A stretch of DNA of 64,000 bases, taken from NCBI GenBank assembly GCA_964458935.1, contig CAYWKS010000001.1:190430-254429 (forward strand), given 5' to 3'. The notes beneath the pieces are model-generated. The model was given only the letters and a program-made list of their open reading frames with translations, did no database searches and was not told the origin of the DNA. This DNA is from CAYWKS01 sp964458935. GTDB lineage: Bacteria; Planctomycetota; Phycisphaerae; Phycisphaerales; Zrk34. Shown here piece after piece: positions 1 through 9,241 of the stretch. The stretch's first letter is position 1. Every line of letters begins with the position of its first letter. The position numbers and the translations under genes are program-made.

Positions 1-906
<906 letters not shown>

Positions 907-990
907 GTGAGTCTTACCTCTCGTTGGGGGTTGCGATGTCGATTGCGTGTTATCCGTTGCGTGTGGCTTGATGGGCGTGCGGCCGGGGGG

Positions 991-2019
991 CTACTCCGCG
1001 GCGGCGGCGGCTCGCTTGCGCCGGGTCGATCCGCGGGGCTTGGCTTCGGGCTTGGCTTGCGGCTGGGTTGCGGGCTGGGCTGCGCGGCGGGCGGCGGCGG
1101 CGAAGAGCCCCGGCCCGCGGGCCTTGGTCTCGGCGGGCAGTTCCGCGAACCGCATCGCTTCGCAGCCGGCGTCGGCGAGCCAGCCCTGCATCTGCTCGCG
1201 ATCGAAGCCCAGCCAGACGTGCCCCATGATCTGCTGGTACTCGCGGTGATCGTGGCGAATCATATCGACGACGAGCAGGCGACCGCCGGGCTTGAGCACG
1301 CGCGCCGCTTCGGCCAGCGCCGCCGCCGGGTCGGCGATGTGGTGCAGGACCAGCACCAGCGTGGCCGCGTCGAGCTCGGCGTCGCCGATCGGCAGAGACT
1401 CGATCGACCCACGCTTCACCTCGACATGATCGAATCGGCCCAGCCGCTTGCGGGCGGCCTTGAGCATCTCGGTGGAGCTGTCCACCGCGAAGACACGATC
1501 GATGAACGGCGCCAGCGCCTCGGCGAGCTGCCCGGTGCCGCAGCCCAGGTCGGCGATCGACCACGACGGGTCGAGCAGCGCCGCGATCGCACGCAGGTCG
1601 AAGCGGTCGCCGAACATCTCGCCACGCATCTTGTCCCACTGGCCGGCCGCGGAAGCGAAGAACGCCTGGCTGCGGGTCTGGCGGTTGGCGAGGATCCGCT
1701 CGGTCCGCTGGTCGTCCTGTTCGGCGGCGGGCGTGCCGGAGATCTGGTCGCGGACGAGCAGCCAGAGCTTGCGGGCCGGCTCATCGAGATCGTCGAGCAT
1801 CATCCTGTACAGCGCCGCGGTGCCTTCCCGACGCCAGACCACCCAACCCTCCTCGCTGAGGACCTTCAGGTGCCGCGACGTGGTGGACTGAGGCAGTTGC
1901 AGCACGTCGCCGAGTTCGGCGACGGTCAGCTCGTGCTGCTCGAGGATGCGCAGGGCCCGCGCCCGGGTCGGGTCGGACAGCGCGCTGAGGCGACTCAGGA
2001 TGGCGGGTGTTTGAGTCAT
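991..2019 (-). CDS. ArsR-family regulator fused to a SAM-dependent methyltransferase domain
   Basis: A 342-residue two-domain protein. The N-terminal winged helix is ArsR-type (LSDPTRARALRILEQHELTV, then VLQLPQSTTSRHLKVL). The C-terminal class I methyltransferase domain has the SAM motif IADLGCGTGQLAEAL and a LVLVLHHIADPAAALAEAARVLKPGG segment. It ends in a basic Lys/Arg/Ala tail. It lies directly upstream of ahcY. This matches the logic of the SAH-responsive regulator SahR described in Proteobacteria: a methyltransferase-like domain senses SAH/SAM while the HTH controls SAH recycling. That role is inferred. The ATG at 2017-2019 (MTQTPAIL) is preferred over an upstream ATG at 2064, because a good promoter (2041-2069) lies between them and would leave the longer form untranscribed. 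Confidence 0.85.
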   Translation of the reverse strand: MTQTPAILSRLSALSDPTRARALRILEQHELTVAELGDVLQLPQSTTSRHLKVLSEEGWVVWRREGTAALYRMMLDDLDEPARKLWLLVRDQISGTPAAEQDDQRTERILANRQTRSQAFFASAAGQWDKMRGEMFGDRFDLRAIAALLDPSWSIADLGCGTGQLAEALAPFIDRVFAVDSSTEMLKAARKRLGRFDHVEVKRGSIESLPIGDAELDAATLVLVLHHIADPAAALAEAARVLKPGGRLLVVDMIRHDHREYQQIMGHVWLGFDREQMQGWLADAGCEAMRFAELPAETKARGPGLFAAAARRAAQPATQPQAKPEAKPRGSTRRKRAAAAAE

Positions 2020-2026
2020 GCAAATC

Positions 2027-2042
2027 ATCCGTTCATCCGGAT
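2027..2042. promoter_or_regulatory. Candidate autoregulatory operator (inverted repeat)
   Basis: The sequence ATCCGTTCATCCGGAT contains the inverted repeat ATCCG-N6-CGGAT, with a further ATCCGGAT palindrome inside. It overlaps the edge of the -10 box and the predicted transcription start of the ArsR/methyltransferase gene. A bound ArsR protein there would block initiation. The link to this regulator is inferred from position only. Confidence 0.5.
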
Positions 2043-2069
2043 TGTTGGATAAAAGCCCCGGCAAGTCAA
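2041..2069 (-). promoter_or_regulatory. Sigma-70-type promoter for the ArsR/methyltransferase-ahcY unit
   Basis: On the minus strand, TTGACT (2064-2069) is followed by exactly 17 bases and AACAAT (2041-2046). The predicted transcript starts near 2034, giving a leader of about 15 bases before the ATG at 2019. Confidence 0.55.
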
Positions 2070-2160
2070 GGTCGGATTGCCCGATCGGCGGCGATACGCC
2101 GATATCAGCCGATAAAGGCGGGTTGAAGCGTCTGAGCTGGGGCTTCGCTGGGCGGGAGGT

Positions 2161-2517
2161 TCAGCCGAACATGGGCAGTGCGGCCGGCATGTGCGACCAG
2201 CCATCGCGTGCGAGGCGGTCGCGGCGGACCTGCTCGAGGGCCTCCACGAGCACCTGCACGTGTTCGTCGAGCGCCTGGTCATCCCAGCCGCAGGCATCCC
2301 CGCCATCGTCGCAGTGCTCGTATTCCAGCACGAGCCGGCGGATGCGCGAGGTGAACTGACGCATCGGCCGGTCCTGGGCCTCGAACATCAACTGCACGAG
2401 TTGCGGCGCGTAGATGTGCAGTTGCGCGACCCATTCACCGCCGGCGTGCGAGGCGACGGCCTCGATCACGCGATGCTCGGTCTCCCGATCGATAACACAT
2501 AAGACTTGAGGGACCAT
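2161..2517 (-). CDS. Hypothetical protein, 118 aa
   Basis: I do not recognise this family. From the ATG at 2515-2517 the product begins MVPQVLCVIDRETEHRVIEAV and ends MPAALPMFG. It is acidic, with no signal peptide, membrane segment or known catalytic motif, so it is probably cytosolic. A strong GGGGAAGG ribosome site sits about 7 bases before this ATG, which is why it is preferred over the longer in-frame form beginning at 2580. It stands alone between the ArsR regulator promoter and the porin terminator. Confidence 0.6.
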   Translation of the reverse strand: MVPQVLCVIDRETEHRVIEAVASHAGGEWVAQLHIYAPQLVQLMFEAQDRPMRQFTSRIRRLVLEYEHCDDGGDACGWDDQALDEHVQVLVEALEQVRRDRLARDGWSHMPAALPMFG

Positions 2518-2654
2518 CGATGTGCCTTCCCCGCTGAGACGTGGCTTGCTCAGCGAATCCAGCCCCTCCGCGTACAGCATATTCGGTAGCCGGATCAGGG
2601 TAAACAGAAAACCGCGGGGTGGATGCAGTTTTCCCTAAGCCTTTGCGGCGCAAT

Positions 2655-2683
2655 GAAAAAGAGCCGCCCCAGGGGGGCGGCTC
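2655..2683 (-). terminator. Rho-independent terminator of the porin gene
   Basis: Read on the minus strand, a GAGCCGCCCC / GGGGCGGCTC stem (2661-2683) with a very short loop is followed directly by TTTTT. It begins 33 bases after the porin stop codon, as expected for an intrinsic terminator. Confidence 0.9.
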
Positions 2684-2715
2684 TGTGTCAGTGTCAACAG
2701 ATTCTCAGACCCGCA

Positions 2716-4428
2716 TCAGAAGCGGAGCTGATACTGGGCACGCAGGGCGACCTGGCCATCCTCGCCGTAGGCATCCTGCTGCAGGCCGAGGCTGTCGAGG
2801 CCCGAAGCGACCGAGCCAAGCAGGAAGCCTTCGTTGACCGGGTCCAACGCCACGGTCACGTCGACGGTCAGCTTGGAATCGTGCTTGTGGCCGTACCAGT
2901 TGACGCCGAAGGTGATGATGTTCAGGTCTTCGGTGTCTTCCAGAACAACCAGGTCCTCGTCGAGCATGATGCGCTCATAGCGGATGAACGGCTCGAGCTC
3001 GTTGGGGATGACCTGGTAACCGGCCATGATCTGCAGACCGTAGTTGTTCCAGTTGGGCGCATCGATGGTAGCCGGGACGCCGAAGGCCTGGAAGCCGGCG
3101 GAGGTATCCAGGTCATCGGATTCGATGAGGTGCTGGCCGTAGCCGGCGACGTAGGCGCCGAGGCGCTGATACTCGACCGAGGCGTCGACGGTCCAGCTCA
3201 GGACCGAGTTGTTGATGCCGTCGTAGGCGTCACCGATGATCAGGTCGTCGCCGGTGGCGAAGCCGTTGCCGGCCGGGTCGAAGGCGACGCCGCCGGGGAC
3301 CAGCGGCTCGGAGCCGAAGCCGGTCTGCAGCTCTTCGTAGTGGAGGGCGGCGCCGAAGAAGACGGCCATGGGCTCGCCGTCCCAGGCCTGGAAGTCGTCC
3401 CACTGGTCCCACTCGCCCATGAGCTTGACGTCCACGCGAGCGGTGAGGGCGAAGTCGACGCCCGCGCCGGCGCCGGCGGCGCCGACGAACCCGCCGAGGG
3501 GCACGAAGCCGACGGTCTCGCCGGCGTCCACGGTGGCGTTGCCGTTCTCGTCGTTCGCGACGAACACGCCGCTGGAGCCCAGGCCGCCGCCGTCGTTGTC
3601 GAACTCGCTGCCGTCACCATCGGTGCCGTTGCTGAACGACAGCATGGCGCGCCACATGTCCTGCTTGTAGGCGAGCATGATGGCTTCGGAACGGTCGACG
3701 TTGTAGACCTCGTTGACGAGCGAGCGCTCGACGGCCATCTGCTGGCTGGCGTCGATGATGTTCTCGCGGAGGAACGGCTGGCGGAAGCGGCCGCCGCGGA
3801 TGCTCAGGCCGGGCATGCCGATGTCGTCGCCCAGGTCGTACTCGACGTAGTAGTCCTCGAAGATGGTGCTGCGGCGGCCGTCGCGGCCGTCATCGCCCTG
3901 GGCCAGCGAGAAGTAGTAGCGGAGCTGGGGGCCGAAGATGTGGCCGTGGCCCTGGAACTTGGCGCGGCGGAGGCTGAAGCCGTCCGTGCCGTCGTCGTCG
4001 CTGCCGATGATGCCCGCGCCCACGGGGGCGTTGGTCAACGACGGGTCATCCGTGGTGTCGTCACGGAAGTTGGCGACGTAGCGGGTCTGCACGTACCCGG
4101 AGGGCACGAACAGGAACGCCCCGTCTTCGCTGGAGATGAAGAAGTTCTCGCCGTTGTGGCCGGCCGTCACGGCCGAATCCATCAGCGACGAACGGGTCTC
4201 CGCGTCGCTGAGCACATCCCGCACCAGCGTCTTGACTTCCTCGGCACGGCGTTCGTTCAGCCAGCTTTCGTTCTGCTGGGCCTTGAGTTCCGCGATTTCA
4301 GCTTTGAGGGCCTTGAGTTCGGCCTGCACCTGCTGATCGGCGGACTGTTCGGCCTGGGCCGAAGCGCCGAGCCATCCAATGGCGAGCACCGCCATTACGA
4401 TCGCTGCGATCCAACGTTGCACCTTCAT
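2716..4428 (-). CDS. Outer-membrane porin (phosphate-selective porin O/P-like)
   Basis: A 570-residue exported beta-barrel protein. The N-terminus MKVQRWIAAIVMAVLAIGWLGASAQA is a signal peptide. A short coiled coil follows (ELKALKAEIAELKAQQ, about residues 35-52), then a barrel rich in alternating Tyr/Phe/Asp strands (YVQTRYVANF, LRRAKFQGHGHIFGPQLRYYFSL, IRGGRFRQPF) ending in the aromatic LRAQYQLRF typical of outer-membrane insertion. The layout resembles porin O/P family members used for anion or phosphate uptake; the substrate here is unknown. The start is ATG 4426-4428 with a GGAGA ribosome site; upstream codons in the same frame lack export features. It is followed by a clear terminator, so it is probably monocistronic. 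Confidence 0.85.
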   Translation of the reverse strand: MKVQRWIAAIVMAVLAIGWLGASAQAEQSADQQVQAELKALKAEIAELKAQQNESWLNERRAEEVKTLVRDVLSDAETRSSLMDSAVTAGHNGENFFISSEDGAFLFVPSGYVQTRYVANFRDDTTDDPSLTNAPVGAGIIGSDDDGTDGFSLRRAKFQGHGHIFGPQLRYYFSLAQGDDGRDGRRSTIFEDYYVEYDLGDDIGMPGLSIRGGRFRQPFLRENIIDASQQMAVERSLVNEVYNVDRSEAIMLAYKQDMWRAMLSFSNGTDGDGSEFDNDGGGLGSSGVFVANDENGNATVDAGETVGFVPLGGFVGAAGAGAGVDFALTARVDVKLMGEWDQWDDFQAWDGEPMAVFFGAALHYEELQTGFGSEPLVPGGVAFDPAGNGFATGDDLIIGDAYDGINNSVLSWTVDASVEYQRLGAYVAGYGQHLIESDDLDTSAGFQAFGVPATIDAPNWNNYGLQIMAGYQVIPNELEPFIRYERIMLDEDLVVLEDTEDLNIITFGVNWYGHKHDSKLTVDVTVALDPVNEGFLLGSVASGLDSLGLQQDAYGEDGQVALRAQYQLRF

Positions 4429-5073
4429 GGGAACCGTCTCCTTGTGTGAATCCCACGTGTCCTGACAGGCGGGTCGCTTGTCTGCTTGACCCGCCTGTGC
4501 GACCCGCGGCACACCTCCATGCCGCGAGCCTTGTGTTGTGTGGCCGACGCTCCGTTGACTGCGCCGGCCGAATACTCGATCGATCCCTGCGGCAGTGCCT
4601 GGACTGCCGTTACTGCCCTGATCCTGCCTCAATGCTGTACTGCTCTGCCCGCGTGGGGTCAAGCGGCTTGCTGGTACGCCATAGTCCTTGTTCTGCGGCC
4701 AATGCCGGAACCGAGAAGCCGTTTGCGTAACTGTGTTGTGGTCTGAATTCCCTGATACGGTCGGCGTCACCCTCTGGGCCAGTCTATTCAGTCAGCCTCG
4801 TCTGTCCGCCGGTGACATTCCCTGAGCCCTCATGATCTGGCGCGGATTGTAACGTTGGCCTTGGCCAGCTTGCAAGCGGGTGTGCGGGGGAAAATGCCTG
4901 CTTTTTTTGCGGGCTGGGTGGTGCGACCTGTCCACGGTGCCGGGCGTCTCCCTGTTGCGTGAACAATTCTAACGGGCCTTATCGGCCTGCCGCGGCTCAG
5001 ACGATTAACGAAAGGCTGCACATTTTTTCCGCTCCGCCCGGCCGACCGTGGGCAGCCAGCGAACGGGCGGGCA
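4429..5073. other. Porin upstream region, no convincing gene
   Basis: About 645 bases without a supported gene. It holds two strong hairpins close to the porin start (4465-4526), a GGCAGT/ACTGCC inverted repeat near 4590-4610, and the downstream flank of the TPR lipoprotein gene near 4980-5073. A weak TTGACC-17-TACAGC promoter-like match lies near 4625-4660 on the minus strand. Short ORFs here have no coding character. Confidence 0.5.
4465..4526 (-). promoter_or_regulatory. Two stacked hairpins in the porin mRNA leader
   Basis: Read toward the porin gene, a CGCGGCA/TGCCGCG stem (4505-4526, loop 8) is followed by a perfect 11-base-pair ACAGGCGGGTC/GACCCGCCTGT stem (4465-4498, loop 12), ending 36 bases before the start codon. 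Neither has a U-tract, so they are not intrinsic terminators. They may act on translation or mRNA stability; this is inferred from position. Confidence 0.45.
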
Positions 5074-5799
5074 TTATCGGTCCTCCGGGACGGGGTCCAA
5101 CCGCAGGGACGGGCCCGGGACCACCCCCAGCGCCCGCAGGCGATCGGCGATCTGCGGGTCGTCGGGGCTGATGGTGTAAGCCTTGCGAAGGGCCACGATG
5201 GCCTGATCCCGCCGGCCCATCTCGTGGTAGAAGTCCGCCAGGGCCAACTGGCCCGTCGGATCGTCGGGCGACGCGACGCGCGCGGCCTGCTCGTACACGA
5301 CCAGGGCGTTGTCCGGGTCGCCCAGTTTGACGAGGTAGTCGGCCTTACGCAGGTAGTCGCGGACGGTCTCGAAGCGGTCGATCGCCTCATTGCAGAAGCC
5401 CAGCAGCCGGCGGTGGTCGCCCTGTTCGTACATCGCCCGGGCCAGGGCGTCGACGATCGCCGGCATGCGGGGCCGGTCCAGCGGCGGCACGCCCGCGTTG
5501 GTCGGGTTGACCGACCGGACGGCGTAGGCCTGTTCGAGATGCAGCCGGGCATACTCGACGCGGCCCGCCTCCAGTTGCAGTTCGCCAACGTAGTAGTTGG
5601 CCTGCCAGTCGGCGGGCTGTCGGTCGAGGATCTGCTTGAACTGCTCGATGGCCTTGTCGTCCTGGTTGTAGTCGTAGGCCCGGAGTCCGCGCTCGCGGAG
5701 GAGGCTGATCGGCGTGCGGCAGCCACCGGCGAGCGCCGCCGCGATCACCACGCCGCACACGGCGGCCAGGCGAACGATGGTTCGACGCTTCGTGGTCAT
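5074..5799 (-). CDS. TPR-repeat lipoprotein
   Basis: A 241-residue protein with an N-terminal signal and lipobox (VVIAAALAGGC, Cys at about residue 27), so it is a membrane-anchored lipoprotein. The mature part contains tetratricopeptide-like helix pairs (AYDYNQDDKAIEQFKQIL, WQANYYVGELQLEAG, ALADFYHEMGRRDQAIVALRKAY). Such repeats usually scaffold envelope protein complexes; the partner is unknown. The start is ATG 5797-5799 with AGAGGG upstream. A much longer in-frame ORF extends to 6630 but overlaps two opposite-strand genes and lacks coding features, so it was trimmed. Confidence 0.8.
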   Translation of the reverse strand: MTTKRRTIVRLAAVCGVVIAAALAGGCRTPISLLRERGLRAYDYNQDDKAIEQFKQILDRQPADWQANYYVGELQLEAGRVEYARLHLEQAYAVRSVNPTNAGVPPLDRPRMPAIVDALARAMYEQGDHRRLLGFCNEAIDRFETVRDYLRKADYLVKLGDPDNALVVYEQAARVASPDDPTGQLALADFYHEMGRRDQAIVALRKAYTISPDDPQIADRLRALGVVPGPSLRLDPVPEDR

Positions 5800-5871
5800 G
5801 GTCGTACCCTCTTGGAGCTTCGTGAGTTGAAGGATACGACCGCCCGTCCCGGCACACAAGGACCGCAGCGG

Positions 5872-6258
5872 ATGCGCGCCTGTCAATCGGTCTTGCTGTT
5901 GCACGTTACGCCGGCCGGCCGGCACCACGACTGGCTGTTCGAGGCGCCCGGCGCGCCCGGCGGCATCGGGCCGCTGGTGTGTTTCCGCGTGGGCCCCGAT
6001 TCGGGGGCCTGGGCGGAGGCACGGCGGCTGGTGTTCGATCGGCTGGCCGACCACCGCCGCCGCTACCTGGACTACGAGGGGTCGCTGTCCGGCGGGCGCG
6101 GGCGGGTCCGCCGGGTCGACGTCGGGTCGGTGGTGCCGCGGCTGTGGTCGGTCGACCGGGCGGTGCTGGAGGTGCGGCTGGGCGGGTTCGCCGGCGGCGT
6201 GATCCTCCGCCGCGTGGGGCGGGCGCGGTGGCTGGGCGAAGCGCGGCAAGAGGCTTGA
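5872..6258 (+). CDS. Stand-alone LigD N-terminal (3'-phosphoesterase-like) domain protein
   Basis: A 128-residue protein resembling the 3'-phosphoesterase domain that is normally the N-terminal module of DNA ligase D in bacterial non-homologous end joining. Matching features are an N-terminal strand with a His-rich turn (HVTPAGRHHDWLFEAP), the central HRRRYLDYEGSLSGGRGRVRR (the family's YxxYEGxxxGGxGxV region) and a C-terminal LRLGGFAGGVILRR strand. No ligase or polymerase domain is attached and no Ku gene is nearby. It could trim 3' ends or be a repurposed paralogue. The assignment is from recalled family patterns and is only moderately certain. Confidence 0.55.
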   Translation: MRACQSVLLLHVTPAGRHHDWLFEAPGAPGGIGPLVCFRVGPDSGAWAEARRLVFDRLADHRRRYLDYEGSLSGGRGRVRRVDVGSVVPRLWSVDRAVLEVRLGGFAGGVILRRVGRARWLGEARQEA

Positions 6259-6327
6259 TCGCCGGCCGGGCGGCCGTATCATGCCTACAGGCGCCACACC
6301 CGCCTTCACTTCGCCGGAGCTCACATC

Positions 6328-6684
6328 ATGCCAGAAGAGGACCACAACGCGGCACGGATCGATGCAGACCTGGACGCCATCGAGATCGAAGGCGACGAGG
6401 GGCCATCCGAACCGCATCCGTCCAAGATCACGACATTCGGCAGCCACGCCCGCGCCGCCGACAAGTGGGAGCGGCAGCCCAACGTGACCGGCCAGGGCGC
6501 GGTCCACTTCAAGCTCTTCCACGCCAAGCTGCGCGAAGACGCCCTGGAGTACATGGAGCAGCAGGTCAACCGCTGGCTCGACGACCACCCCGAGTGCGAG
6601 GTGAAGTTCAGCAGCCTCACGGTCGGGCACCTCAAGACGAAGATTTCCGACGAGCCGGCACTGTTTCTCAGTCTCTGGGTCTGA
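6328..6684 (+). CDS. Hypothetical acidic protein, 118 aa
   Basis: I do not recognise a named family. The first 30 residues are acidic and probably disordered (MPEEDHNAARIDADLDAIEIE). They are followed by a compact domain (SKITTFGSHARAADKWERQPNVTG ... QVNRWLDDHPECEVKFSSL ... EPALFLSLWV) that looks well conserved in style. There is no signal peptide or membrane segment. It lies between the LigD-like protein and a thioesterase on the same strand with short gaps. Confidence 0.7.
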   Translation: MPEEDHNAARIDADLDAIEIEGDEGPSEPHPSKITTFGSHARAADKWERQPNVTGQGAVHFKLFHAKLREDALEYMEQQVNRWLDDHPECEVKFSSLTVGHLKTKISDEPALFLSLWV

Positions 6685-6728
6685 GGCCGGTTGCCGCCGC
6701 GGCGGGGATGCGGTATTGGTCGGCGTCG

Positions 6729-7139
6729 ATGTCGACCCGAGCCGTTGTCAACGTGCGTGTGCGATACGCCGAGTGCGACCCGATGGGCTACGCGCATCAC
6801 AGCGTGTACCCGGTGTGGTTCGAGATGGCGCGGACGGAGCTGTTGCGGCAGGCCGGTCACAGCTACGCCGACATCGAGCGCGGGGGCAGCATGTTCATCG
6901 TGGTGGCGCGGCTGAGCATGAGCTACCGCCGCCCGGCCCACTACGACGACGAGCTGCGGGTCACCGCGACGCTGGACCGCGCGGCGGGCGCGAAGATCGA
7001 GCACCGCTACGAGGTGCATCGCGGGGATGAATTGCTCTGCACGGGGCAGACGACGCTGGCCTGCGTCGATCGGGCCGGCCGGCCCCTGCGCGTCCCCGCG
7101 TGGATGCAGGTCGACGAGCCCGGCGGCGCGACGACCTAA
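6729..7139 (+). CDS. Acyl-CoA thioesterase, hotdog fold (4HBT/YbgC-like)
   Basis: A 136-residue hotdog-fold thioesterase that hydrolyses acyl-CoA or acyl-carrier thioesters in the cytosol. The signature N-terminal strand-helix RVRYAECDPMGYAHHSVYPVWFEMARTELLR carries the catalytic-type Asp of DxxGxxHH. It is followed by the long central helix and the strands typical of YbgC-like enzymes (SMSYRRPAHYDDELRVTATL, KIEHRYEVHRGDELLCTGQTTLACVD). ATG 6729 was chosen because it gives the normal family N-terminus; an in-frame ATG at 6708 adds MRYWSAS. The substrate is unknown. Confidence 0.85.
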   Translation: MSTRAVVNVRVRYAECDPMGYAHHSVYPVWFEMARTELLRQAGHSYADIERGGSMFIVVARLSMSYRRPAHYDDELRVTATLDRAAGAKIEHRYEVHRGDELLCTGQTTLACVDRAGRPLRVPAWMQVDEPGGATT

Positions 7140-7294
7140 TCGTTACAACCGTCACGCACCCCCACCTCGACGGGCGAACAGCCCGGCGGACCCGGTTTGG
7201 ATCAAGCGGCCCGGGCGACCGCCCGATGGCGTTGCATACAGGGGGCATGCGTCCACGTGCCCGACCCGATGGGCCGTAACGGATCCAATCGTAC

Positions 7295-9217
7295 ATGACG
7301 ACTGCATGCAAGGAAGCGACAACACCGGCTGCGCCGCCTTTGCGGGCGCACCTGAACCGCCGGCTGGGGCTGTTGATGCACTTGCCGCGGCTGGACGCCC
7401 AGCGGCACGCGTTGCACAAGCAAGCCGGGCGGGTCGACCCGATCACGCGTGAGCTGACCCGGCAGGTCCGGGAGAAGAGGCGACCGCCCGACGCCGAGCA
7501 CGCCGCCGAGACCCTTGAACGCCTCCGCGAGCAGGCCGACCGTCTCGACGAGCAAGGCGAACTATCCGCCGCGCAGCGTCGTCACCTGTGCCGCGCGCTG
7601 CAGTTGGGCATGAAGCAGGCGACGGTGTTCGTGCACCTGCACGAGGCGACGTCGGACATGCTGGCCGCGGCGATCGAGTCGGTGGACGACGAGCCGCTGC
7701 TCGCGGTGTTCCGCCAGCACGCCATCGAGGCGGACGATCTGTTCTCCTGGGCGGTGTACGGGCGGGCGCTGAGCGCCTTCGAGCAGAGGCTCGGCGAACG
7801 GGCCCCGGGGGCGACCGACGCCGGCAAGGTGGCGACCCTGCGCCAGGCGGTCGCGTGGGAGTGGCGGGTCTGCGAGCCGATCCGCACCGCCGCGTTCTGG
7901 CGCTGTTACGAGCACGCCGCCGCCCTGCTCGTCAACGGCAAGCTCACCGCACTGCAGAAGCAGTACGTGCGCTGCTTCCTGCGGCACGCGCACGTGATCC
8001 ACGCGCCGTGGATGCTCGACCCGGCGGTCTCGCGCGAATGCCTCGCCGAGTGCGGCCGGGCGATCGTGGACTACGACGGCGCCGCCCACGGGCTGACCGC
8101 GCTGCACGCCGACGAATACATCGACCTCGCCGCGTGGGGCTACATCACGCCCTCGCCCGACGAGGACCTGGAGTTGAACGGCCGGCACACCGGCCCGTGG
8201 AAGCTCGATCGGCTGCGGCGGCGGCTGATTCATGGCCGGCACACCGAAGCGGCGCTCCACAAGACCCGCGGCGACCTGCTGCACCGGATCGACCGCCTCG
8301 ATCGCGACAACGAGCAGATCGAGCAGCAGATGCGGCAACTCGACCGCCGCAGCCCGCAATACCACGCGCAGCGCACGGACCTGCGTGAACAGGTGCAGCG
8401 GAACAAGGTGACGACCGCGCGGCTGCGCCGGACGCTCGACTCGCTCGACCAGCGGAAGATGCCTTCGGTCCGCGAGAACATCAGCGACGCCGAGCAGAAG
8501 CTCGAGCAGACGCCATGCCAGACAACGCCCGAGCAACTGGCGCGCTTCGAGGCGCGGAGCATCCGGCGATTCTGCCGGCTGTGCGCGCACCTGCACGAGC
8601 CGTTCCTGCCCGGCCAGGCCGCCGATGCCTGGCTGGAGCCGGATCGACTCAACGACCGCGCCACGGTGGTCGAGGCGATCGGCGAGATCGAGCGGCGCGA
8701 CCCGACGCTGTTCAAGTGGCCGCTGGCGCACGCGAAGAAGCCCGAGGATCGCGTGCACGTCCGGCAGGCGGCCTACGTGCTGATCGTGCCCGGCTCGGGG
8801 CAGATGGCCCTGTCGGTCAACCCGCGGACGGGCAACGAGGTCGGCCGGCTCGTCGTGCCGCTGTGGAGCCAGCGGCGCGACATGCTCGAGCCCATGCTCA
8901 ACCAGGCGCTGGCCGACTTCCGATTCGATACCGCCCGGCACAGCGGCGGGGTGGATTGGATGCACTCGGATACGCTGTCGGCGGCCTACGCCACGGTCCG
9001 CTGGAACTACCGCAAGCGTGGACGCGACCGCCGCGAGAAAGCCGCTATCGATTCCCACCAGACCGACCGCGTCAACTTCCGCCGCCATTACCGCCTGTTC
9101 CTCGAATCGGCCGACACCGGCGGGCGGAAGCTGTTCTTCAAGTGCCCGGAGATCTATGACGCGTTCCTGCAGTACATGATGCTCCCGGCGGGCGTCGAGC
9201 GGTGCAAGCGGAGTTAG
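7295..9217 (+). CDS. Large protein of unknown function, 640 aa
   Basis: I recognise no family. The protein has no signal peptide or membrane helix. The first half (to about residue 310) is a helical, Trp/Cys-containing domain (AVAWEWRVCEPIRTAAFWRCYEHAA, QKQYVRCFLRHAHVIHAPWML). Residues about 320-405 form a strongly charged coiled coil (DRLDRDNEQIEQQMRQLDRR ... RLRRTLDSLDQ). The C-terminal domain (about 425-640) is rich in Arg/His/Trp and contains VLIVPGSGQMALSVNPRTG and RRHYRLFLESADTGGRKLFFKCPEIYDAFLQYM. Coding character is strong along the whole length. It starts 155 bases after the thioesterase and converges on the GH105 gene. Confidence 0.8.
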   Translation: MTTACKEATTPAAPPLRAHLNRRLGLLMHLPRLDAQRHALHKQAGRVDPITRELTRQVREKRRPPDAEHAAETLERLREQADRLDEQGELSAAQRRHLCRALQLGMKQATVFVHLHEATSDMLAAAIESVDDEPLLAVFRQHAIEADDLFSWAVYGRALSAFEQRLGERAPGATDAGKVATLRQAVAWEWRVCEPIRTAAFWRCYEHAAALLVNGKLTALQKQYVRCFLRHAHVIHAPWMLDPAVSRECLAECGRAIVDYDGAAHGLTALHADEYIDLAAWGYITPSPDEDLELNGRHTGPWKLDRLRRRLIHGRHTEAALHKTRGDLLHRIDRLDRDNEQIEQQMRQLDRRSPQYHAQRTDLREQVQRNKVTTARLRRTLDSLDQRKMPSVRENISDAEQKLEQTPCQTTPEQLARFEARSIRRFCRLCAHLHEPFLPGQAADAWLEPDRLNDRATVVEAIGEIERRDPTLFKWPLAHAKKPEDRVHVRQAAYVLIVPGSGQMALSVNPRTGNEVGRLVVPLWSQRRDMLEPMLNQALADFRFDTARHSGGVDWMHSDTLSAAYATVRWNYRKRGRDRREKAAIDSHQTDRVNFRRHYRLFLESADTGGRKLFFKCPEIYDAFLQYMMLPAGVERCKRS

Positions 9218-9241
9218 CGGGCGCCGGCGACGAGCCCGCGG

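Noticed and set aside
2623..4449. Long plus-strand ORF of 608 codons
   Set aside because: Antisense shadow of the porin gene, with repetitive Val/Ala/Glu-rich translation and crossing a clear terminator.
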